This document shows, one piece after another, positions 36,260-44,059 of a stretch of 64,000 bases of DNA. The notes under the pieces are model-generated. The model was not told the DNA's origin. It saw only the letters and a list, made by a program, of their open reading frames with translations, and searched no databases. Numbering within the stretch: the first letter of the stretch is position 1; every line of letters begins with the position of its first letter. The position numbers and the translations under genes were made by a program. The stretch comes from Cyanobium sp. T1B-Tous (GTDB taxonomy: Bacteria; Cyanobacteriota; Cyanobacteriia; PCC-6307; Cyanobiaceae). Location: NCBI RefSeq assembly GCF_024345475.1, contig NZ_JAGQBE010000005.1, positions 16,674 through 80,673 on the forward strand, written 5' to 3'.

Positions 36260-36484
36260 ATGCCCGTTGCCCCCAAGCCCACGATCGGCGAACTGGAAGC
36301 TGGCTATTCCGGCTGCTGCAAGGCGCTGCGTCTGCTGATTCGGGAGGGCCGCAGCATCGAGGCGATTCAGCGCACGGTGGCCTGGGAGCGCCTCACCTTG
36401 CTCCACAAGTGCCTGCCCACCCGCTACAAGGCCCCCGACTACCTCTACGCCCTGCTCAAACGGGAAGCGTCCCAGGCGGCCTGA
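36260..36484 (+). CDS. DUF3136 family protein, second copy
   Basis: 74 residues, starting M-P-V-A-P-K-P-T-I-G-E-L-E-A-G-Y. It parallels the copy at 25853-26068 through almost the whole length, including C-C-K-A-L-R-L-L, I-Q-R-T-V-A-W-E-R-L and C-L-P-T-R-Y-K-A-P-D-Y-L. Function unknown. It is divergent from pyrC with a gap of about 130 bases, and it is followed by the SQR-like gene after about 108 bases. Confidence 0.87.
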   Translation: MPVAPKPTIGELEAGYSGCCKALRLLIREGRSIEAIQRTVAWERLTLLHKCLPTRYKAPDYLYALLKREASQAA

Positions 36485-36591
36485 GGCTTTCCCTGGGTGG
36501 AAGTTTCCCTGCAAACCGCTGGCCTCGGCCCTCCGGCGGGGCTAGAGCGGTGGGATGGCATCCAGCCGCTGCCTGACCGGCGGCCTTTTTC

Positions 36592-37824
36592 ATGGCCCAT
36601 CACCAGATCTTGATCGTTGGCGGCGGGGCCGCCGGCATCACCGCTGCCGCCCAGCTGAGGCGGGCCCGTCCCTCCCTGGATGTGGCGATCCTCGAGCCCT
36701 CCGGGGAGCACTACTACCAACCGGGGTGGACCCTGGTGGGTGGCGGCGTGTTCAGCCTCGAGGAAACCCGGCGGGCGGAGGGCGATCTGATTCCTTCGGG
36801 TGTCACCTGGATCCGGGAGGCGGTGGCGGGCTTTGATCCGGAGCACAACACCGTCACCACCGCCAGCGGCCAGGCCTTCACCTACGACGTGCTGATCGTG
36901 GCCACCGGCCTGAAGCTCTGCTGGGACCGCATCGAAGGCCTGGCGGAGGCCCTGGGCCAAGGGGGCGTGTGCAGCAACTACAGCAAGGATTTCGCCCCCT
37001 ACACCTGGGAGGCGATTCAGGCCTTCAAGGGTGGGAATGCGGTGTTTACCTGCGCGCCGATGCCGATCAAGTGCCCAGGAGCACCCCAGAAGATCGCCTA
37101 TCTGGCCGACGACGTGTTCAAGAAGAAGCGCTTGAACGCCAAGGTGATCTATGCCACCGCCACCCCCGGCATCTTCGGCATCCCCACCTATGCGGCGCCC
37201 CTGCGGGAGGTGGCGCAACGCAAGGGCATTGATGCCCGCTACAACCACGTGCTCACCGCCGTGCGGGCCGCCCAAAAGGAAGCGGTGTTCCAGGTGACCG
37301 AAGGGGAGGCCAGCCGGGAGGAGGTGATCCCCTACGACCTTCTGCACGTGACGCCGCCGATGGCGGCTCCGGATGCGGTGGCCACCAGCCCGCTGGCCAA
37401 TGGGGCCGGCTTTGTGGAGGTGGATCAGTTTTCGCTCCAGCACGTGCGCTACCCGAACGTGTTCTCCCTGGGGGATGTGAGCGGCATGCCCAATTCCAAA
37501 ACCGCCGCCGCCGTGCGTGGTCAGGCCCCCGTGTTGGTGACCAACCTGCTGGCCCATCTCGATGGCCAGGTTGGGGCGGCGGCCTACGACGGCTACAGCT
37601 GCTGCCCGCTGATCACCGGCTACGGCAAGGCGATCATGGCCGAGTTCAACTACAAGGCTGAGCCCGTTCCCTCCTTCCCGCTCGACCCCACCAAGGAGCG
37701 CTGGAGCATGTGGTGGATCAAGCGCAAGGTGCTCCCGTCCCTCTACTGGAACCGCATGCTCACCGGCGGCCAGCATGAACGGCGTTTCATCCCTGGGGTG
37801 AAGGGGCCTGGGGTGAAGGCTTAA
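36592..37824 (+). CDS. sqr: Sulfide:quinone oxidoreductase-like flavoprotein
   Basis: 410 residues. FAD Rossmann motif L-I-V-G-G-G-A-A-G-I (7-16), A-T-G-L near 103 and L-G-D-V-S-G-M-P-N near 300. Candidate redox cysteines are Cys127 (G-G-V-C-S-N-Y), Cys161 (I-K-C-P-G-A-P-Q-K) and the Cys337-Cys338 pair in Y-S-C-C-P-L-I-T-G-Y-G-K. The K-C-P-G-A-P-Q-K and S-C-C-P-L-I-T-G blocks are typical of type II SQR, which oxidise sulfide and pass electrons to quinone at the membrane face. No sulfur genes adjoin it, so detoxification rather than sulfide-dependent growth is likely. The stop overlaps the ackA stop. Confidence 0.85.
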   Translation: MAHHQILIVGGGAAGITAAAQLRRARPSLDVAILEPSGEHYYQPGWTLVGGGVFSLEETRRAEGDLIPSGVTWIREAVAGFDPEHNTVTTASGQAFTYDVLIVATGLKLCWDRIEGLAEALGQGGVCSNYSKDFAPYTWEAIQAFKGGNAVFTCAPMPIKCPGAPQKIAYLADDVFKKKRLNAKVIYATATPGIFGIPTYAAPLREVAQRKGIDARYNHVLTAVRAAQKEAVFQVTEGEASREEVIPYDLLHVTPPMAAPDAVATSPLANGAGFVEVDQFSLQHVRYPNVFSLGDVSGMPNSKTAAAVRGQAPVLVTNLLAHLDGQVGAAAYDGYSCCPLITGYGKAIMAEFNYKAEPVPSFPLDPTKERWSMWWIKRKVLPSLYWNRMLTGGQHERRFIPGVKGPGVKA

Positions 37825-38897
37825 CGGCCCGATTCGGCCGCCAGACACTCCCGGGCCATCTGGCCCTCCTCGTCGGCGGCCACCTGCACCAGCTCGAACG
37901 GGGGCAGCCAGGCCAGCGCCTGGCGCAGCTCCTCCAGCAGGGCCCCGTCGTGTTCGCCGATGCCGCCGCTGAGGGCGATGGCATCCACCCCCCCCAGGCT
38001 GGCGGCCATGGCCCCGATGCCCTGCAGCAGCTGGTGGCGGAACACGGTAATTGCCAGCTCGGCGCCCGGATGGCCCGCCGCCGCCGCCTCCCGCAGCTGG
38101 CGCATGTCGCCGCTGAGGCCGGAGAGGCCCAGCAGGCCGCTCTGGTGGTTGAGGGCCTGGTCGAGTTGGTCGGCGCTGAGGCCGGCCCGCAACTGGTGCA
38201 GGAGCAGCCCGGGGTCGAGGGAGCCACTGCGGGTGGCCATCACCAGGCCCTCCAGGGGCGTAAAGCCCATGGTGGTGGCGATGCTGCGGCCGTCGCGAAT
38301 GGCGCAGAGGGAGCAGCCCGCGCCCAGGTGGCAGCTGATCAGCCGCGCCACCGGCACCATGCCGGCCACGTGCTGGTGGTTGAGGCCGTGGAAGCCGAAG
38401 CGCTGCAGACCCGCCTCGCGCCAGGCCAGGGGGATGGCGTAGGTGCGCGCCTCCGCCGGCAGGGTGTGGTGGAAGGCCGTGTCGAAGCAGGCCCACTGGG
38501 GCGCTCGTGCTGGGGCCCCATCGAGCCAGGCCTGCATCCAGGCGATCAGCTGCAGGGCCGCTCCGTTGTGGAGCGGAGCAAGGGGAATCAGGCGGGTCAG
38601 ATCCGCCACCACCGCGGGGCTCAGCCGGGTGGCCCCGCGGTAGGCCACGCCCCCATGCACCAGGCGATGCACCACCCGTTCGATCTGCGGCGTCCAGGGG
38701 TCGAGCTGGCGCCGCAGCCAGGCGTCGATGGGCGGCGGCATCGGGCTGCCGGGGGCAGCGAGCCCTCCAGCCCAGCTGTGCTGGTCTTGCCAGAGGCGCT
38801 GCTGCTGCTGGTCCAGCACGGTCAGCTTGAGGCTGGAGCTGCCGGCATTGACGGCCAGCACCACCGGCGGGTTGGGGCCTGTCCAGCCCTCAGCCAT
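37821..38897 (-). CDS. ackA: Acetate kinase family protein
   Basis: 358 residues, shorter than the usual 400. ASKHA signatures are present: V-N-A-G-S-S-S-L-K at the start, G-F-H-G-L-N-H, C-H-L-G-A-G-C-S-L-C-A-I, M-G-F-T-P-L-E-G-L and A-L-S-G-G-I-G-E-H-D. Several positions depart from typical AckA (G-A-G-C for G-N-G-A, T-R-S-G-S for T-R-S-G-D). It should convert acetyl phosphate and ADP to acetate and ATP, but a different acyl substrate is possible. No phosphotransacetylase is adjacent. The ATG overlaps the AraC gene by 8 bases. Confidence 0.85.
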   Translation of the reverse strand: MAEGWTGPNPPVVLAVNAGSSSLKLTVLDQQQQRLWQDQHSWAGGLAAPGSPMPPPIDAWLRRQLDPWTPQIERVVHRLVHGGVAYRGATRLSPAVVADLTRLIPLAPLHNGAALQLIAWMQAWLDGAPARAPQWACFDTAFHHTLPAEARTYAIPLAWREAGLQRFGFHGLNHQHVAGMVPVARLISCHLGAGCSLCAIRDGRSIATTMGFTPLEGLVMATRSGSLDPGLLLHQLRAGLSADQLDQALNHQSGLLGLSGLSGDMRQLREAAAAGHPGAELAITVFRHQLLQGIGAMAASLGGVDAIALSGGIGEHDGALLEELRQALAWLPPFELVQVAADEEGQMARECLAAESGR

Positions 38898-39972
38898 GCA
38901 GACGCCGTCCTTCGCGCAGCACGTCCGAGGGGCGGATGCCGTAGACGCTGTGGAAGTCACGGCTGAAGGCCGAGATGTTGCGGAAGCCGAGACGGGCGGA
39001 AATGCCGGCCACGCTGTCGCTGGCGCAGGGGTTGAGCAGATGTTGCCGGGCCAGATCCAGGCGCTGCCGGCGGATCCACTGAATCGGCCCGCAGCCAAAC
39101 CGCTGACTGAAGGCCAGTTGCAGGTTGCGCCGGGAGTAGCCGCTGCGCTGTTCCAGCTGGGTCAGGTTGATGGGGGTGTGCAGGTTGGCCTGGATCCACT
39201 CCAGCAACTCTTCAAAAATCAGTTCCCGCGAGAGTCCGTCGGTGCGGTGCTGGCTGCGCTCGGCCTGGCGCTCCAACTGGGGGCAGAGGGCGAGCGCCAG
39301 GATGCGATAGATCAGATCATCGATCTGCAGGGCCAACAGCTCCCCGGCGGTTTCGAGTTCGTGGGCGTCCACCAGGGCGAAGGCCCGCCGCAGGGTGAGG
39401 AGCAGTTCGGCCTGTCGCCCCTCGGCCATGGCCAGCACCTGGGGACGCTGCAGATCCGGGGCGAAGCGGCGGCTGGAGAGGCCCACGCCGCCGATGGCGG
39501 CGGCGGTGTCCTGGAGCCGCTGCAGATCGACATGCAGCACCAACCCGTTGTAGTGATCGGTGGCGTAGCGGTATTCCTGGCCGGGATTGAAGTACAGGGG
39601 GGCTTCGGGATGGATATCGAAGCTGTGGCCGTCCACCGCGTAGGACGCAGCCCCGGAATAGCAGATGTTGATGGCGCCGACGCCGGGGTTATCGCCGATG
39701 CAGCCGATGATTGGCGAGGTGTACCCGCAGGTGAGGGTGAGCGCTCCTGCGCTGGCGGTGCTGGCCCGGTGCAGGAATGGACTCGATTCCTCGAACCGTG
39801 GGGCAAACTCCCGCACCGGGAAATGCTGGTTGAGTTTGTGGGCCAAGGCCTGGGGATCCCGGTCCACGACCGCCTGTTGGTCGTGGAAGACCAGGGGCAA
39901 GTGGGCGACGGAATTCAAGCCACTCTTCAAGCGGAGATCCCACTGTAAAAAGCACCGCAGCGGCGTCCACAA
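38890..39972 (-). CDS. AraC family transcriptional regulator
   Basis: Up to 360 residues from a TTG start; the real start is uncertain because a second TTG about 18 residues downstream is also plausible. The N-terminal two thirds form a cupin-like sensing region (G-A-I-N-I-C-Y-S-G, L-Y-F-N-P-G-Q-E-Y). The C-terminal AraC domain has I-N-L-T-Q-L-E-Q-R-S-G-Y-S-R-R-N-L-Q and V-A-G-I-S-A-R-L-G-F-R-N-I-S-A-F-S-R-D-F, followed by Y-G-I-R-P-S-D. It overlaps the ackA start, so it is coexpressed with, and may regulate, that gene. Confidence 0.88.
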   Translation of the reverse strand: MWTPLRCFLQWDLRLKSGLNSVAHLPLVFHDQQAVVDRDPQALAHKLNQHFPVREFAPRFEESSPFLHRASTASAGALTLTCGYTSPIIGCIGDNPGVGAINICYSGAASYAVDGHSFDIHPEAPLYFNPGQEYRYATDHYNGLVLHVDLQRLQDTAAAIGGVGLSSRRFAPDLQRPQVLAMAEGRQAELLLTLRRAFALVDAHELETAGELLALQIDDLIYRILALALCPQLERQAERSQHRTDGLSRELIFEELLEWIQANLHTPINLTQLEQRSGYSRRNLQLAFSQRFGCGPIQWIRRQRLDLARQHLLNPCASDSVAGISARLGFRNISAFSRDFHSVYGIRPSDVLREGRRLHG

Positions 39973-40014
39973 ACTGGGATCACTCTTGATGGCGCTTCCA
40001 AGGGGTGAATGGCC

Positions 40015-40233
40015 TCAACCCCCTTTGAGTGAGTTCAACAAGACGTCCTTGCTGTCCTTGAGGTCCTTCCAGATCCGGCGGATCTCGGCGTAGGCCTCTT
40101 CCTGACTCAGCTTGCCGTTGCTCTGCAGGCCCACCACCAGCCCCACCCGCTCGGCAAACGACTCCAGGTTCTGGTGAAACATGAGGCGCTGGGGGGTCCA
40201 GTCCGCTCCCCGATAGGAGGAGTGGGGCTCCAT
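40015..40233 (-). CDS. DUF7219-like small protein
   Basis: 72 residues from ATG 40233; the frame is open further upstream with no clear start. It contains Y-R-G, N-L-E-S-F-A-E-R-V, L-Q-S-N-G-K-L-S-Q-E-E-A-Y and I-W-K-D-L-K-D-S-K, matching the pattern I recall for the cyanobacterial DUF7219 family. It is helical, cytosolic and of unknown function. About 200 bases upstream are gene-free up to the divergent small ORF/corA, and include a weak Pho-box-like repeat. Confidence 0.7.
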   Translation of the reverse strand: MEPHSSYRGADWTPQRLMFHQNLESFAERVGLVVGLQSNGKLSQEEAYAEIRRIWKDLKDSKDVLLNSLKGG

Positions 40234-40339
40234 CGGCGCCCGTACGCCCTCGCCCTCTGGTTGGGCTTCAGGTGGCGTGGGACGCGACCCCGCAGTGGTC
40301 ACACGAATCAAGCCTAATGACCCAAAAATTAGGGCCTTC

Positions 40340-40358
40340 TGTTTAAGGAGTGGTGAAG
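40340..40358 (-). promoter_or_regulatory. Weak Pho-box-like repeat
   Basis: Minus-strand repeats CTTCACCA and CTTAAACA are separated by 3 bases, each matching 6 of 8 positions of the Pho-box unit. It sits about 107 bases upstream of the DUF7219-like start. Chance occurrence is quite possible. Confidence 0.3.
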
Positions 40359-40438
40359 ACTCGCTGGCGTGTGGCTTGCGGCACAGGTGGCTTGAGGAGA
40401 CGGGCCGCACCATGCCTAGGAGGAGTTGGAGGTAGGGC

Positions 40439-40585
40439 ATGGATCACTCCCTGGCGAGCCGCTGGACCCAGGTGGTGCTATGCCTGCTGATTCAGGCCAG
40501 CATCGTGGGCGGTGGCGAGGTGCTGAACCGCTGGCTGGCCCCAGCCCCCCTCTCGCCGTGCTGCGCCCCACCCCTGGTGCTCTGA
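40439..40585 (+). CDS. Small membrane-like ORF preceding corA, 48 residues
   Basis: ATG at 40439 follows an AGGAGTTGGAGG ribosome site. The product has one hydrophobic segment (V-V-L-C-L-L-I-Q-A-S-I-V) flanked by basic and polar residues, then a proline/cysteine-rich tail. Its stop at 40585 lies 28 bases inside the likely corA start, so it may couple corA translation or encode a regulator of the channel. It is too short for a family assignment. Confidence 0.5.
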   Translation: MDHSLASRWTQVVLCLLIQASIVGGGEVLNRWLAPAPLSPCCAPPLVL

Positions 40586-41658
40586 ACTCCCGCCTCCTGG
40601 AGGAGCGCCCCGCCGACCTGCCGGCCCATCTCTTTGTGTCGGGAGGGCGGCAGCAAACCTGTTTCAGTGCCGTGCTGTTTGAGCCGGAGGGGCCCCGGCT
40701 GTTGCCGCTCGAGTCGCCGGAACAACTGCACCAGCTGCACCGCCTCGGCTACCCCCTCTGGGTGCGGGTGATGGGCCTGGGCGATCGGCAGCGGGTGGAG
40801 GCCATGCTCGCGGTGCTGCAGGTGCCCTCGATGCTGCTGCCCCCCTTGCTCGAGGTGCCGCAGCGCTCGCGGGTGGATGGCCTCGGCGAGGCGTTGATCG
40901 TGGTGCTGCACCGGCTCAGCTTCGCCCGCGATCCCCTGCATCTGCTCAGCGCCCAGGTGGGTTTGCTGCTGTTGCCCAACCTGTTGGTCACCTTCGAGGA
41001 AGCGGCGGCCGGGGAGTCGTTTCCCGAGCTCACGGCGTGGCTGGAATCGCGGGTGGGGGCGGTGGAACACCGCGACCTCGACGACATCCTCCACTTCCTG
41101 GTGGATGAACTGCTCGATGCCCTGTTTCCGATGCTGGAGCAGATCGCCAACCGCCTCGATGACCTGGAGGAGGCTGCCCTGCGCGACCCCAAGCCCAAAC
41201 TGCTAGCGCGGGCGTTTGTGCATCGCAGCAACCTGCGCACCATCCGCAACCAGGTGTGGCCGTTGCGTCACCAGATCCGGGTGTTGCTGCGCCAGCGCCA
41301 ACAGCTGCTCGGGGCGGAGGCCCTGGTGGGTTTTCAGGAGATGGCCGATCTGGTGGAGCTGTTGTTTGAAAACTGCGAGCTGCTGCGCAATCAGTGTGAT
41401 GCCATCACCCAGGCCTATGCGGCCAGCGTGGGCAATCGTATGAACCAGGTGATGAAAACGCTCACGATCCTCACCAGTATTTTTGCTCCACTCACCTTCA
41501 TTGGTGGCATTTATGGCATGAACTTCGCCAACATGCCCGAGCTCAGCTGGCGCTATGGCTACCTCTACGCCCTGCTGCTGATGGCAACCGTGGCCCTGAT
41601 TCAGTCCTACTGGCTGTGGCGGCGCGGCTGGTTTCAGGATTGGACGGCTCCCCGCTGA
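40558..41658 (+). CDS. corA: CorA-like Mg2+/Co2+ transporter
   Basis: About 366 residues from GTG 40558. A soluble N-terminal domain leads to a long stalk helix (L-L-E-Q-I-A-N-R-L-D-D-L-E and A-S-V-G-N-R-M-N-Q-V-M-K-T-L-T-I), then two C-terminal helices with the Y-G-M-N-F pore motif. CorA forms a pentameric divalent-cation channel. The open frame extends to 40426, but those residues are antisense-like and lack similarity. The strong ribosome site there serves the small ORF instead. Confidence 0.88.
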   Translation: MLRPTPGALNSRLLEERPADLPAHLFVSGGRQQTCFSAVLFEPEGPRLLPLESPEQLHQLHRLGYPLWVRVMGLGDRQRVEAMLAVLQVPSMLLPPLLEVPQRSRVDGLGEALIVVLHRLSFARDPLHLLSAQVGLLLLPNLLVTFEEAAAGESFPELTAWLESRVGAVEHRDLDDILHFLVDELLDALFPMLEQIANRLDDLEEAALRDPKPKLLARAFVHRSNLRTIRNQVWPLRHQIRVLLRQRQQLLGAEALVGFQEMADLVELLFENCELLRNQCDAITQAYAASVGNRMNQVMKTLTILTSIFAPLTFIGGIYGMNFANMPELSWRYGYLYALLLMATVALIQSYWLWRRGWFQDWTAPR

Positions 41659-41660
41659 AG

Positions 41661-41679
41661 CACAACCTGGCCTTAACCG
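41661..41679 (+). promoter_or_regulatory. Pho box upstream of the SphX-type gene
   Basis: Direct repeats CACAACCT and CTTAACCG, 3 bases apart, match the Pho-box unit at 6 and 7 of 8 positions. The site is 48 bases before the ATG at 41727 and just after the corA stop. PhoB control is inferred. Confidence 0.7.
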
Positions 41680-41726
41680 CCCAGGTGCCTGGAAAGGCCC
41701 AGAGTTCTGTTGTCGTTGTGACCGTC

Positions 41727-42746
41727 ATGGGCCCTTTCCTGCGCCTTGCCTGGCTTGCCCCGATCCTGGTCGTGATGCCGGCGGGCGTCCTGGCAGCACC
41801 TGAGCCGATCCGCATCGGTGGCTCGAGCACGGTGTTCCCCGTGATGCAGGCGGCCATTGCGGCCTATCAGAAGGGCGGCGCCCATCGTCAGGTGCGCTTT
41901 GAGCTCAAGGAAACCGGCACCTCGGCGGGGTTCCGGCAGTTCTGCAGCGGACAGCTGCCCCTGGCCAACGCCTCGCGTCCGATCAATGCCAAGGAGCTCA
42001 AGGCCTGCGCGGCCAAGGGGGTGACCTTCCTGGAGCTGCCGATCGGTTTTGATGCGATCACAGTGGTGGTGAACCCCGCCAACACCTGGGCCTCGAGCAT
42101 CACCACCCAAGAGCTCGCTCGGCTTTGGAAACAGGGGGCGGCTGGATCGGTGAAAAGCTGGAGCCAGGTCAACCTCGATTGGCCCAACCGGCCGATCCGG
42201 CTGTGTGGCCCAGGCAAGGACTCGGGCACCTACGATTATTTCAACAAGGCCATCAATGGCGATGAAGATAATTCAAGGGCCGATTATTTTGCCAGCGAAA
42301 AAGACAATGAGCTGGTGGCCTGCGTCGCCAAGAATCCAGAAGCCCTGGGCTACTTCGGATTTGCCTATTACCAGGCGAATGCCAAGCGGCTGAAGCCCCT
42401 CAGCGTTGTGGGCAAGAGGGGGGCGGCCCTGCCTTCCGTGGCATCAGTTCAGAAAGAAAGTTATGTTCCCCTGTCCAGGCCCCTGTTTGTCTACGTCAAC
42501 GACCGGGCCCTGCGGCAGCGGCCGGAGCTGCAGAAATTTGTGACGTATGTGATCCAAAACGGCCTCAGCTTGGTGAAGCGCGCTGGTTACATTCCCATGC
42601 CTTCCAGCACCTATATGTTGGTGGAAAGCAAGTTGTATCGGCACGTGGGCGGCACGGCCTTCGGTGGGGATCTCCCCGTGGGTCTCACCACCGGCCAGGC
42701 GTTGCAGCGCAGTCTCGAAAGCATCAAGAAACCCGCCTTCCGCTGA
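41727..42746 (+). CDS. Phosphate-binding protein, SphX/PstS family
   Basis: 339 residues from ATG 41727. A signal peptide (L-A-W-L-A-P-I-L-V-V-M, cut near V-L-A-A-P) precedes a PBP_like_2 domain. Motifs I-R-I-G-G-S-S-T-V-F-P-V, G-T-S-A-G-F, A-S-R-P-I and G-P-G-K-D-S-G-T-Y-D-Y-F match the phosphate-binding loops. SphX-type proteins are Pho-induced and deliver Pi to PstCAB, which are not in this window. The Pho box in front supports the role. Confidence 0.88.
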   Translation: MGPFLRLAWLAPILVVMPAGVLAAPEPIRIGGSSTVFPVMQAAIAAYQKGGAHRQVRFELKETGTSAGFRQFCSGQLPLANASRPINAKELKACAAKGVTFLELPIGFDAITVVVNPANTWASSITTQELARLWKQGAAGSVKSWSQVNLDWPNRPIRLCGPGKDSGTYDYFNKAINGDEDNSRADYFASEKDNELVACVAKNPEALGYFGFAYYQANAKRLKPLSVVGKRGAALPSVASVQKESYVPLSRPLFVYVNDRALRQRPELQKFVTYVIQNGLSLVKRAGYIPMPSSTYMLVESKLYRHVGGTAFGGDLPVGLTTGQALQRSLESIKKPAFR

Positions 42747-42753
42747 GCTCGGC

Positions 42754-43722
42754 ATGGTGTTCCAGCCAGGTTCCCCACCCCTGAGCAACGGCCGGTTTGC
42801 CCGCGATCTGTTGCAGCGGCAGGTCGTCAAGTTGGTGCAGCTGCAGACACCGGTGTCCGAGGGCAAGGGAACCGAGCCCCTCCATCAGATGCGGGTCACC
42901 ATGCGCCGGCTGCGCACCACGGTGGTGCAATTCGATTCGGCCCTGCAGCTGCCTCCGGCCATCAACGACCAGCGCCTGGCCAAATGGGTGCGCCGACTCG
43001 GGCTGGCGCGGGATCTCGACGTGCTGCGCGAGCGCCTTGAGGATGGCTTTTTGCCCCAGCTGCCCGAGGCCGAGGTGAGGGCCCTGCGGCCCGTGCTCAA
43101 GCAACTGCGCCGGGAGCGGCAGCTGGCCTACGGCCATGTGGTGGAGGTGCTGCAGAGCCGCTCCTATTTGGAGGGCCTGGCTCAGTTGCAGCGTTGGTTG
43201 AAACAGCCCGAATTCACCCGGTTGGGAGAGCAGCCGATCCGGGAGTGGGTGCTCGAATGGCAGGGGCCCTGCCTGGCCAGCCTGTTTCTCCATCCGGGCT
43301 GGCAGGTGAGCAGTGCGGAGGGCGAGGTGGAGGTGTTGCACGAGCTGCGCCGCCGGATCAAGCAGGCCCGCTATCGGCTCGAAAACCTGTCGGCCGTCGA
43401 GGGCGCTCAGACGGCCGGCTGGATCGGGCGCTTCAAGCAGGCGCAGGAGCTGCTCGGGGAATTCAACGACTTGCAGGTGCTGCAGCGCGCCATCCACGAT
43501 CAGGTGCCCGGTCCGTTGGAGGAGGTTTTTCCCCAGTTGGAGTGGCTGCTGGTGCAGCATCAACGCCATTGCTGGGAGCAGTGGCGCGAGCTGGCCGGCG
43601 ATCTGCTGCCGCCCAGCCAGCGGCAGCGTCTCTGGCGGGCCCTGCTGCCCAGGCCGTGGCTGGCCCGGTCCTGGTTCCTGGTGAAGAGCGGGTTAAGGCG
43701 CGCTGTGGCCCGCTTTGGCTAG
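42754..43722 (+). CDS. CHAD domain protein
   Basis: 322 residues, helical throughout. It carries the CHAD signature H-Q-M-R-V-T-M-R-R-L-R-T-T (about 45-58) and H-E-L-R-R-R-I-K-Q-A-R-Y-R-L-E-N in the second half, with evenly spaced His and Arg. CHAD domains bind inorganic polyphosphate. It starts 7 bases after the SphX-type gene, so it may be under the same Pho control, tying polyphosphate storage to phosphate uptake; that is inference. Confidence 0.88.
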   Translation: MVFQPGSPPLSNGRFARDLLQRQVVKLVQLQTPVSEGKGTEPLHQMRVTMRRLRTTVVQFDSALQLPPAINDQRLAKWVRRLGLARDLDVLRERLEDGFLPQLPEAEVRALRPVLKQLRRERQLAYGHVVEVLQSRSYLEGLAQLQRWLKQPEFTRLGEQPIREWVLEWQGPCLASLFLHPGWQVSSAEGEVEVLHELRRRIKQARYRLENLSAVEGAQTAGWIGRFKQAQELLGEFNDLQVLQRAIHDQVPGPLEEVFPQLEWLLVQHQRHCWEQWRELAGDLLPPSQRQRLWRALLPRPWLARSWFLVKSGLRRAVARFG

Positions 43723-43753
43723 AGGTTGGATAGTTCTCTCCGTTGGTGAGGCC

Positions 43754-43936
43754 ATGCTGAGCCCCAACTGCTTTTGGATGTTGGACGAGGAGCGCCTGGC
43801 CGACCTGGGTGCCCTGCTGGTGTTCCGGCACTGGTTGCGTCAACAGCTGGCTGAACTGGCGGGCGAGGTAGATGCCACTGCCCTGAAGCCCCCGTCCGAC
43901 GCTCCCGAAACGTCCTATGGCCGGCTGTTTTTTTGA
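43754..43936 (+). CDS. Small hypothetical protein, 60 residues
   Basis: Begins M-L-S-P-N-C-F-W-M-L-D-E-E-R-L-A-D-L, then a helix with R-H-W-L-R-Q-Q-L-A-E-L, ending Y-G-R-L-F-F. Starts 31 bases after the CHAD gene. No family recognised; the gene-like composition and spacing favour it being real. Confidence 0.55.
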   Translation: MLSPNCFWMLDEERLADLGALLVFRHWLRQQLAELAGEVDATALKPPSDAPETSYGRLFF

Positions 43937-44046
43937 TGCCGCGACATGTGTTCTGGAGCACCATCGGTGTGTAGCGCGCTTGCTCGTCGCTGCACATCAC
44001 CCTCGATAGGTTGCGCGGGATTTCCTTTGTGAAATCACCCCTATCG

Positions 44047-44059
44047 GTGTGAGGACCCG
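44047..44059 (+). promoter_or_regulatory. Shared leader before the first porin
   Basis: GTGTGAGGACCCG directly precedes the porin ATG; GTGAGGACCCG-ATG recurs exactly before the second porin at 47009-47019. The GAGG is the ribosome site, and the identity beyond it suggests common ancestry or shared translational control. Confidence 0.6.

Noticed and set aside
35078..36514. Extended dihydroorotase of 478 residues
   Set aside because: The extra N-terminal part is antisense to the DUF3136 gene; dihydroorotase similarity starts at 36130.
40426..40557. corA start at 40426
   Set aside because: The first 44 codons have no CorA-like sequence and the ribosome site fits the small ORF at 40439 better.
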